From an uncultured Bacteroidia bacterium (GTDB lineage: Bacteria > Bacteroidota > Bacteroidia > NS11-12g > UBA9320), in the NCBI GenBank assembly GCA_905478335.1, contig CAJQIC010000017.1, forward strand, positions 1-64,000: a DNA stretch of 64,000 nt. Direction: 5' to 3'. Position 1 is the first letter of the stretch, and each line of letters begins with the position of its first letter. The translations under genes and the position numbers were made by a program. The notes beneath the pieces were generated by a model that searched no databases, was not told where the DNA came from, and saw only the letters and a program-made list of their open reading frames with translations. Below are positions 43,616 to 54,700 of this stretch, piece after piece.

Positions 43616-45343
43616 CTACGAGTTCATTGATATCAAGAACTCGTCATTGTTTTTTGTGCCTTGCATTTGCTTGAGCATCATGTTCATAGCTTCTTCGCTA
43701 TTCATGTCGGCCAAGTAATTACGCAACACCCACATGCGTTGGTTGGTTACTTTGTCAAGCAATAAGTCTTCTCGACGTGTGCTACTCGAAATAATATCAA
43801 TGGCTGGGAATATGCGTCGGTTAGAAAGCTTTCTATCCAATTGTAATTCCATGTTACCCGTACCTTTAAATTCTTCAAAGATTACTTCGTCCATTTTAGA
43901 GCCTGTATCAATTAAAGCCGTAGCGATGATGGTCAAAGAACCTCCATTTTCGATGTTTCTAGCTGCACCAAAAAATCTTTTTGGCTTGTGAAGTGCATTG
44001 GCATCCACACCACCTGATAATATTTTTCCTGAAGCGGGTTGTACCGTATTGTACGCTCTTGCCAATCGGGTGATAGAATCCAGTAAAATGACCACATCGT
44101 GCCCACATTCAGTAAGGCGTTTTGCCTTTGATAATACAATATTTGCCAGTTTAACATGCTTTTCAGCTGGCTCGTCAAATGTTGAAGCAACTACTTCTGC
44201 CTTAACACTTCTTGCCATATCGGTGACCTCTTCAGGACGTTCGTCTATCAGAAGAATAATCATGTAGGTTTCTGGATGGTTGGCAGAAATTGCATTGGCA
44301 ACGTCTTTTAACAAGTTGGTTTTACCTGTTTTAGGTTGTGCGACAATTAATCCTCTTTGACCTTTACCTATCGGCGTGATAAGGTCTATGATTCTTGTAG
44401 AGTAATTACTTGCGTTGTACTCTAAGTTGAATTTTTCTTCTGGGAATAAAGGCGTCAAATGTTCGAAAGAAACACGGTCTCTAACCAAGGCTGGAGACTT
44501 GCCATTGATCATCTCTATTTTAATAAGAGCGAAGTACTTTTCACCCTCCTTAGGCGGGCGAATAGTGCCTTGTACAACATCACCGGTTTTTAAGCCAAAT
44601 GACTTAACCAAATGTGGTGGTACATAAACGTCATCAGGAGATGGCTGGTAATTGTAATCGGCAGATCGTAAAAAGCCATATCCATCCTGTATCGTTTCTA
44701 AAACACCTTGGGTGCTAACAACACCTTCCAATTCAAGATAATTCAACAGGTTGTCACGCATTTCTTTGCGTTTCTCCTTTTCAGGATCGCGCTCTCTTTG
44801 TGGCCGATTATTTGATTTGTTGCTGTGGTGGCTGTCCTTATTATTGTCTTTTAGATTGTCTTTTTGACTGTTGTCACGCTGATTTTTGTTAGGAGCCTCG
44901 TTGTTGTCCATGGCTTCAATGATGCGTGCATCGTCGTCAGACTTTTTATTGTCGTTTTGATTCGACTGGCGATTGTCTTTTTTTCTTTCAGATTTATCGC
45001 CTGAATGCTGTTTTTTATCTCCGTGTTGGTTCGAAGGTTTATCCTGTTTTTGATTACGCGGTCTTCTTTCGCGAGGTTTAGGTTTGTCTTCAGAATCTTG
45101 AGTTGATTTCTCTGATCTTTCATTCTTTGCCTTAGGTTTTTCACCTTGTTGTTTGGCAGGTTTTGCCGGCTTAGCTGGCTTTGTAGGTTTGTCGGGTGCT
45201 GCCGGTGTTTTTATGGCTTGCTCTTCTAATATTTTGTAAATGAGGTCCTGTTTTTTTAGGCCTTTACTGTTAATGTCTAGTTTGGTTGCAATTTCTTTAA
45301 GCTCAGAAACGAGCATGTCGTTAAGCGTTATAATATCAAACAT
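43616..45343 (-). CDS. rho: Transcription termination factor Rho with disordered insertion
   Basis: Hexameric RNA helicase that ends transcription. At 575 residues it is longer than the E. coli protein (419). Residues 1-42 form the N-terminal helix bundle ([19 protein letters not shown]). Residues about 45-195 are a low-complexity, charged, Asn/Lys/Pro-rich disordered stretch ([11 protein letters not shown], then many NNK/DNN runs). The RNA-binding CSD follows ([12 protein letters not shown]), then Walker [11 protein letters not shown] (336-345), [13 protein letters not shown] and [13 protein letters not shown], and a full ATPase domain. Such insertions are known in Bacteroidota Rho, where one has been linked to phase separation. 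It has no tight neighbour; a 404-nt spacer lies upstream. Confidence 0.97.
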   Translation of the reverse strand: MFDIITLNDMLVSELKEIATKLDINSKGLKKQDLIYKILEEQAIKTPAAPDKPTKPAKPAKPAKQQGEKPKAKNERSEKSTQDSEDKPKPRERRPRNQKQDKPSNQHGDKKQHSGDKSERKKDNRQSNQNDNKKSDDDARIIEAMDNNEAPNKNQRDNSQKDNLKDNNKDSHHSNKSNNRPQRERDPEKEKRKEMRDNLLNYLELEGVVSTQGVLETIQDGYGFLRSADYNYQPSPDDVYVPPHLVKSFGLKTGDVVQGTIRPPKEGEKYFALIKIEMINGKSPALVRDRVSFEHLTPLFPEEKFNLEYNASNYSTRIIDLITPIGKGQRGLIVAQPKTGKTNLLKDVANAISANHPETYMIILLIDERPEEVTDMARSVKAEVVASTFDEPAEKHVKLANIVLSKAKRLTECGHDVVILLDSITRLARAYNTVQPASGKILSGGVDANALHKPKRFFGAARNIENGGSLTIIATALIDTGSKMDEVIFEEFKGTGNMELQLDRKLSNRRIFPAIDIISSSTRREDLLLDKVTNQRMWVLRNYLADMNSEEAMNMMLKQMQGTKNNDEFLISMNS

Positions 45344-45747
45344 ATGAAGTGATACGTGTTGTTATGATTTTTAATAATTGTGATTCTAAAAATAATCGCG
45401 AAAGGGTTCGGAAATGTTGTAGAAAAAAAGAATACCTGATCGGGACTCTCTGATGCAATGATAGGTGAATTAATTGAAAACTAAAAGGAGAGTTTTGTTT
45501 TTAGAACCATCGGTAATCGAATGTTTTGGGTCAGCGCTGAAGTGTCAAAAAAAGTGTACTTATGGCAGAAATGTTGATAAAAACTTGCATTTGGCTGACA
45601 TTATCGTAACATTTGGACTTGTAGAAGTAGTGTGTAATTGGGTTTTTGTCCTAAAAGCCCTTTTAATTTTAGTTTTATTCTCTCCCCATTCTGGGCAGAG
45701 GTGACTCTGTTTCTACGATTTTTTTAGAACAAATAGAATTTAGATTT
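45344..45747. other. 404-nt spacer between divergent rho and the giant gene
   Basis: No convincing gene is seen. A 76-codon plus-strand frame at 45474-45704 starts with TTG and has no recognisable features. Near the giant gene there is a hairpin at 45680-45700 (CTCTCCCC with GGGCAGAG, one mismatch, 5-nt loop) about 47 nt before its ATG, which may be part of its leader. I do not find an exact TAnnTTTG box on either strand near the starts; TAATTTTA occurs at 45664-45671. Confidence 0.5.
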
Positions 45748-48700
45748 ATGAAAAAATTTTACTCATTTTTATTGGCTATTGGCGTAATTATTTTGTTAAT
45801 TCCATCGGAGGTTTCTGCTCAGACGTATACGTATGATCAGTCCAAATCGTCCCTAAATGTAGGAAACCCTGGTACTCTTCGCGGTACTGCTTATGATTAC
45901 ACTACGACTGGGGGTACAATTATCCATCGAGGTAATTCAGGTCCTAATGGATCTACGGGTAGCTACAACTCAACCAATTACTGGTCTGTAGCACGCGCAA
46001 TCCCATTTCCTTTCAAGTTTTATGGCGCGACGGTTGATTCGTTTTGTGTCTCCAAAAACGGTTTGTTGACGTTTTCAACAAACGTTGCGGGAACGGCAGT
46101 GAACACAGCATTGAATTCAAATTCGGCTTTACCAAATACGAATTTGCCCGATTCAACTATTGCGTATTTCTGGGAATCCATGGGTACAAACATTTCTTCG
46201 AGGGATTACATTTATTCGATTCCTTATGGATCAACAGGGAATAGGCAATTATGGATTTTGAATTATTCATGGAAACTTGGTAATTCAAGCTATGCATACT
46301 TTGCAGTTGTATTAGATGAAAAGACAAACGATATCTACGTTGTAGATATGAACTATTTTTACAGCTCAAGCGCACTTACCATGACGGTCGGAACTCAATT
46401 GTCCTCTACGTCAGCAGTGCAAGTTAATTCTGGACTTAACTCTTCTGCAGGTTCGCCAAATATAATTTTCGGTAGTGGAGGCTCTGTGCATAGCAATAAT
46501 GAGTATTACATATTTGAAGAAAAACTACTAGTTACAGATGATATGTCGGTCGTGGAAATGGATAACCCTAGTGGAGCCATATGTAGCACATCCGATTCTA
46601 TTAAAGTAAAAGTGAAAAATGAGGGAACCAATGCGGTGACCGATTTCGATGTTGAATGGTCTGTTAATGGGACTAGTCAATCCACATATTCATATAGTGG
46701 CTCTCTTGCTTCGGGTGCATCAACAACAGTAAATCTCGGCAGTTATACCTATGGAACATCAACATCAACGTTCAATTTTCAATTTAGAACGGATGATCCT
46801 AATGGAAATACAGATAAAAATCTAGCCAATGATACCGTGAAAAAAACGCTCAAGAAAGGGCTCTCCGGTAGTTATACTGTTGGAACGTCTTCCAGTAATT
46901 ATGCAACCATGGCGGCAGCAATGGCTGATTTAAAAGCTTCTGGTGTATGCGGTCCCGTAACAATGAATATTGCAAAAGGCACATATACAGGTCAGGTTGC
47001 ATTAGAAGGTGATATCTCAGGAGCGTCGTCAGCAAATACCATAACTTTTAAATCAGCTACGGGTAAACAAGCAGATGTAATTTTTGCTTACTCATCTACT
47101 GGAACATCTAAATTAACAACATTCCTATTAAAGAATACGTCCTATATAATTATGCGTGACGTGACATTTGAGGCGAAAGGTACATCTTACGGCTGGCCTA
47201 CCCAGGTTTGGTCTGCGAGTAACATTTCGTTCATTAATTGTCACTTTAAGTGTAAATACATAGGAACGTCATCATATAATAACAACTTAGTAATCAATGG
47301 TAGCGCGACAAGTTATTCAACTGGCTCGTTAAACCATGACATTACAGTAGATAGCTGTACGTTTACAAACGGAGGTTATGCTGCTTGTTCTAGCTACGGA
47401 TCAGGAACAGCAAGTTTTTCTAATGGTTTAACCTTTACGAACAATACACTTATAAACTCTGGATATTACGGATTAAGAATATACTATCAAGGTGCACCTC
47501 AAATTTCTAATAATCATATCACAATGAGATCAGGTGCTTGGTGTGGAATTTACATGTACTACGTAAAATCAACCTCGACAGTACCAGTAAGAATTAATCG
47601 AAACCAGGTGTATAAATCTAGTTACTATGGCATTTATATGTCTTCATGTGATAACTCATCGTCACAACAAGGTGAATTATATAACAACATTATCGGTAAC
47701 TTTTCGGGCGCTCCAACTTATTATGGTATTTATAACTTTAGCAGTGATTACTGGAGAGTATATCACAATACAGTGGACGTGCGCGCTTCTAGTTCTTCAA
47801 CTATTAGAGCTTGTTACTACACTTCCGTAAGTTATTCGGATATTAGAAACAATATCTTTAGTATTCAAAGTTCAGCTTCGTCATCAAGCCACTATGCACT
47901 TTATAATACGAGTTCGCCAAGTACAAATAGAAAGTGTGACCACAATGTATATTACAATCCAAATGGTACATATTTAATTTATTCTGGAGGATCCAGAACA
48001 GCGTCTGTTCTAAATAGCTATAGTACTGCTGGGGATGGAAATTCTATTAACAAAATGCCTCCATTTAAAAGTGCTTCAGATGCACATTTAAGTGATGGTT
48101 GTTTTGATAAGGTCGATGCCTTAATGGGGGTGTCTGAAGACATTGATGGAGATAGCAGGGATCCAGTTTTCCCTCATCCAGGTGCGGATGAAGTAGTATT
48201 GTCGTCTAACGATGTTGGAGTTGTGTCTATTGAATCACCTTCAGGGACTGTATCTTCAGGAACACAAACGGTTAGAGTAATTGTTAGAAACTACGGAAGC
48301 AATTCAGTTTCTGGATACAATGTAAGCTACAAAGTAGCCGGTGGTTCAAGTGTAACACAAGCGGTGTCCGGTACACTGGCAAGCTGTTCGAATGATACCA
48401 TTACGTTTACAACGACTTTTAGTCATACAGTTGGGTGTACCAATCTCAATGCTTGGACGTCAGCACCGAATACAACAACAGATGGGAATGTGTCTAATGA
48501 TACTGCTACTTCAAGTTTTGGTGTAGCCATGTCTGGTACGTTCACGGTTGGTGGAACTAGCGGAGATTTTAGCACATTTGGAGAAGCGGTTGACGCCCTT
48601 AACTGTGCTGGAATATCAGGAGCAGTGGTATTTAATGTAGTTTCTGGTACGTATACGGAACAAGTTAACCTTGGCAGTTATACAGGTAGTTCATCAACGA

Positions 48701-51700
48701 ATACAATTACCTTCCAATCAGCTAGTTCAAATACTACAAAACCAGTTTTACGATTTGCAACCACATCAGCTACAAACAATGGTGTCCTGAATTTTAGTGG
48801 TTCGTCAAACATAATTTTCAAAGGGATTCATGTTAAACAAACAGCGACAACTTCAACTTCAATGAATTATTGTGCAGTGGTAACCATGGCTGGAAGCAAC
48901 AGTTCATTAACTATAGAAGATTGTAAGTTAGAAGGAATAACACCAACTTATACGTATTATAATTATTCATCAATCATTTATGATGGAACGGGTACAGGTA
49001 ATATGAGTAACGATATCATTATTAAGAATAATGAGTTGATCAAGGGATCATATTCTATTTATACTTTTGGTGGTAATACTGGTACACTTCAAAGAGGATG
49101 GGTGATTACAGGGAATACGATTTCAGGATTTGTAAATTACTCTTTGTATTGCTACTATTTAACTGGTTTAGAAATTTCGAACAATACGATCACAAGCTCA
49201 CTATCCACTGGTATCTATGCCAGATATTGTGATGGAGCCATGAAGATTACCAATAACAGAATCACTGGAGTAACTTCAGGATATGGTATCTATATGTATT
49301 ATTGTGATGCCACCAGCGGCTCACCTGCACTGGTTGCCAACAATACAATTCAAGTTGGAAACGGCTACTCGTATGTGAGGGGCATGTATGTGCAATACTG
49401 CAAGTATCAAAAGATTTTGCACAACACGGTTGTTAACAATACGACTTACGCTTCAACTACTTATGGTGCGGGTTATTTCTATTTTACTTCGTCCTATCCA
49501 GGTAATGAATTAAAGAACAACATTTTTGTTGCGAATAACGGAGGCTACTCAGTATACTTATACTATAGTGGTACAAATCATTATTTTGCTGCACTTGACT
49601 ATAACATTTACTACAGTACAGCAACTGGAAGTCATATTTACGCTGGAGGAAATTACTCGTCTGTAGCTGCATATAAATCAGCAAAGTCTGGAAAAGATCC
49701 TAACAGTTTTGAAGAGAAACCACCTTTTAAATCAAGTTCTGACTTGCATTTAGCCGATGGTTGTTTTACCAAAGTTCCTTCTGTTTCAGATGTAACCACA
49801 GACATGGATGGTGCAACACGTAACACCACATCTACGCACCCAGGTGCCGATGAGGTAGAAACTGGGGCATTAGACGCTGGGGTTACCGAAATCCTTTCGC
49901 CAAAAGGAATTGTTAGTTCAGGTAGTCAGACAGTAGAAGTAGTTGTGAAAAACTTTGGAACTACAACAATTTCAACATTGACGGTGTCATACACAGTTGG
50001 CACGACAACAAATTCTCAAACTTTTGGTGTGAGTTTAGCTGGATGTACAGCTGATACATTGACATTTACAACAGGATACAATCATACTGGGGGATGTGCG
50101 AGCATATCTGCTAAAACAAGCGATCCGAATGCTTTAACCGATGCAGTGCCTTCAAATGACGAAGGACCATCACAATCGTTTGGCGTATCTGTATCAGGTA
50201 CCTTTACTGTAGGTGGAACAAGTGGCGATTTCTCAAGCTTAAGTGACGCCATTGAAAATTTACTTTGTGCAGGCATTAGCGGTCCAGTAACCTTAAATGT
50301 GGTTAGTGGTACTTACAACGAACGTGTTTCGTTACTGCCAATTTCTGGAATGTCTAGTACCAATACGGTTACTATTCAATCACACCCTTCAAACACGTCG
50401 ATGCCAATTGTACAAAGTGACAATGGAGGTTTAACAAACAACGTGATTTTGTTCAATGGATCATCCTACTTTACAATTGATGGTATTCATTTTAAGGCAA
50501 ACAATGCCACTTATAATCGTGTGGTTGAAATGCAAGGTTCAAACTCAAACATTACCATTAAAAACTGTAAGCTGGAGTCTCAAACTGTCTTCACAACAAG
50601 TAGCAATAGTTATATAATTTACGATCGGACTGGATCAGCAAACATGTCCAACAATATCAAAATTATGAACAATACGCTAACGGGCGGTTCATATGCTATA
50701 TATAACTTTGGTGGAGGTACTTCTTCTACTGACCTACAAGACGGTTGGGTGATATCAGGGAACACAGTCACTGGTTTCGCTTATATGGGTGTTTATAATT
50801 TGTACAACAAAAATTTAATCTTAACTAATAACACCATAACTACAAAGTCTACCTATTCCACAAACTTATACGGAACCTATTTTAGGTATTGTGATGGAGC
50901 CATGGTAATTTCAGGAAACCACGTAGATATTGATCGTGGAGGTTATGGAATGTATATGTATTACTGTGATGCAACGTCGACTTCGCCTGCAGTCATTAGT
51001 AATAATTACCTCAGAATTGGTAATGGTACTTCATGGAGTAGAGGAGTATTTGCTTATTACGGTTCTTACCAGAATTGGTATAATAATACCTTCCGCTCAT
51101 TTAGCTCTAGTTCGTATTCTTCATCGAACTCATATGCTACCATGCGCCTCTATTATACAAGCAATACATCAATATTCAGAAACAACATCGTTTCAAATTA
51201 TGGTGGTGGTTATGCGCTATACTTTTACAACCCGACTTATGTGAAATCGGATTATAACAACATACATAGTACAAGCACAGGGTCACATATATACGCAGCT
51301 GGAACATACTCTAGCTTAAGTGCATACCAAACAGCTAAAGGGACTGACTTAAATTCTTTTGACAAGGATCCTAAGTTTAGCAGTTCTCCTGTTTACCAGC
51401 CAAATCAAGAAGAATTCTTTAACGCGGGTGATTCAACTGGTTTAACTGTTGATATTGACAGCAACTCAAGACCTGCTGCGATGTCTACAATTGGTGCGTT
51501 GGAAATCAACCCAGACTTAAACATAATAAGTGTTGCAGGTGATTCTGCTTGTGGAACTATGAATTCCGCTTCGACGGTGACCGTAACATTCAAAAACGAA
51601 GGAGACATCATACAACAAATGGCTAGTTTCAACGTATCACTTGATACTTTTGCCGCTGTTCCAGTAACAATTACTGGGCCGTTTGCAAAAGGTATGACGT

Positions 51701-54700
51701 ACACCAGAACATTGCCTGTCACGTTAGACCTTAGCGGGACATCTGCCAATGTGATAACGGTAAGTCATACTGGTGGTGATGTAGATGCAAGTGATAATTC
51801 AGCAAGTACTTCGGTACCTTACTGGGCGTATCCAGTATCTTCATTTACTCAAGCAGACTCTTGTTTAGGAGATGCCATGAGCTTTACAAATACAAGTACA
51901 GTGGCAACAGGTTCAATTGCGTCAACAGACTGGATGTTTGGTGATGGCGGAACAGCGGCTACAACAAATCCAACACACACATACGCAAGTAATGGTACTT
52001 ATACGGTTACTATTATGAGTGAGTCTAATGTTGGATGTAGAGATACAGTTACGCAATCTATAAACGTACTTACTGCTTTGGCGGCTGGTACTATATCAAG
52101 TGCGTCAACAATCTGTTACAATGCAGCCCCATCGATGCTTACATCTACTGCTGCTGCTTCAGGCAGTGCTGGTGCTTACCAGTATCAATGGCAGTCGTCA
52201 ACAGACAATGTTACCTTTAGTGACATATCTGGTGCTACTGGTGCAGATTATACAAGTGGGTCGTTAACAACAACTACGTATTTCCGCAGAGCGGTAACAA
52301 CCGACGTAGGTTGTGGACCATCTTATACAGGAAGTTTAAAAATTACGGTGTACAACAAATTGGCAGGAGCTGTTATAGGTTCAGACCAAAATATTTGTTT
52401 CAATACGATACCTGGCACCATTAGCCAAGGTGCTTCTGCTACAGGTGGAGATGGAACATGGACGTACCAATGGGAATCTTCAAGTAACGGAACTTCTTGG
52501 AGCTCTGTTGCCGGTGCAACAGCAACGAGTTACTCACCTGGTGTATTAACATCAACAACCTACTATAGATTAATGTCTATTGGAGGATCAGGATGTGGTT
52601 CAGTGGCTAGTAATGCAGTGAAAATATTGGTTTATAATGATTTGTATGCTGGATTAGTAGGAAACGACCAAAGTGTTTGCCCTCAAAGCCCAGCCAGCAC
52701 AATGAACGGCACAACAAACCCTTCAGGTGGAGACAACTCATATACATACCAATGGCAGTCTTCTCCAGATAACACGACTTGGTCAGATATCTCAGGAGCT
52801 ACTTCTGCATCGTTTACCTCTACTACAGGTTTGACGTCAACTACATTCTATAGAAGAAATGTAACTTCAGGAAGTGGTTGTGGTACTAAGCCTACAAACA
52901 CTGTAAAGATTACGATAGCACCATTGCCTAAGTCATCATTTATTGTTGCAAACCATTGTTTCAATGATGTGATGCCAGTTACCAATAACTCGACTGTGGC
53001 TACAGGGTCATTAACCCGGTTTGCTTGGGATTTCGGTAACGGAAACACAAGTACAGTACGTGTACCGGCATACGTTTATGCAACAAGTGGTATTAAAACG
53101 GTTAAGTTAAAGGTAACGTCGAATATTGGTTGTGTTGATTCATCATCAAGCACAGTGAATGTGTCTAATGTACCAACACCAGCCTTTACTAAAGTATTTG
53201 ATTGTGTTAAGGAAGAAGTGTTGTTTAAGAATGCAACTTCTGTGAACTGTGGTAAGATATCTGCATTTGCATGGGATTTCGGTGACGGTTCAACGTCAAC
53301 TACGCAAAACCCTACGCATAAATATGCAGCTACAGGAACATATTCAGTGAAATTTAAAATCTTCCTTCCTGGTGGATTTATCGATTCTGTAACAAGAAGC
53401 GTAACGATTGCTAAGAAAGGTGTTTCTGGATTTACAGCAAATGACGAGTGTTTCGGAGATAGTGTTCGATTTATCAATGCTTCAACAAATGCAGCATCAT
53501 ATACTTGGGATTTTGATGATAAAACATCATCAACAGTTGAGAACCCTGTTCATTTTTATCGTGTAGCTCAATCGTATGATGTAACATTAATTGCCAAGGA
53601 TGGTAACGAATGTGACGATACAACAACGAAGAAAGTAACTGTGAAGGTGAAGCCTTCTGTTTACTTCTCTAAAGATGATCGTTGTGTGAATACAGGAAAA
53701 CCATTTAATAACGGAACCTTATACGCACATTCATATGCTTGGACGTTTGGCGATGGTGGAACATCAAATTCAGCAGCGAAAGCGTTAACACATATATACA
53801 CTTCTGCAGGAACATTTGATGTTAAACTTGTGGCGTACAACAACAACGGTTGTCGCGACTCGTTCGAAACAAAAGTTGTTTCATTCCCTAATCCAGTAGC
53901 TGCATTCAGCTTGTCAAACTTATGTACTGGGCAAGCAGTAAGTGCAACGAATAGTTCTACTTCTAATCACGGTAACCACTGGGATATGGGAGATGGTGCA
54001 ACGTTCACAACTAAAACGCCAACATACAAATACAACAAGGCTGGAACGTATTTAGTAACCTTAACTGTTGAGTCAGATAAGGGATGTAAGGATACAACCA
54101 GATCAAATGTTACGGTATACGACACACCAAAAGCAGACTTTACTGCAACGAGTGTATGTGCTGGTGGAACGACAACGTTTACAAACACGAGTACAGGTGG
54201 TTCAGGAACCAAAACGTATGCATGGAACTTCGGTGATGGTAATACGTCAAGTGCTAAAAATCCAACACATAGCTACAGTGCTGCCGGTTCATATTCGGTA
54301 ACATTGACCACAACTGGTCAAGGTAATTGTTCAGGTATGGTTACGAAATCAATTCAGGTATACAAAGCACCTACTGTTAGTGTATCTGTAAGTGATGTAT
54401 GTGTAGGAACAGCGTCTTACTTTACTTCCACAACTACTGGAGCGTCAACGTATGATTGGGACTTCGGTGATGGAAATTCAAGTACAGCACAATCTCCACG
54501 ACATACTTATGCTAAGGCAGGAACGTATAACGTTAAGCTAACGGCTAAGAGTAGCTACGGTTGTTCAACTGTAGAGACCACAACAGCTACAGTGAATGAT
54601 TTACCAACGGCTGGATTTAATAACTCAACTGTGTGCTTGGGTAACGCAACTACATTTGCCAACACAACGAGTATATCTAGTGGAACCTTAAGTTACGCTT

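Noticed and set aside
45474-45704. A 76-codon plus-strand frame between rho and the giant gene
   Set aside because: TTG start, no recognisable domain, no promoter box at a fitting distance and an unlikely amino-acid pattern. It is not kept as a gene.
52080-52920. Repeated segment considered as a possible mobile element or recent duplication
   Set aside because: It encodes three Ig-like modules in frame (YQWQSS or YQWESS type) that diverge at the DNA level, with no terminal repeats or target-site duplications.
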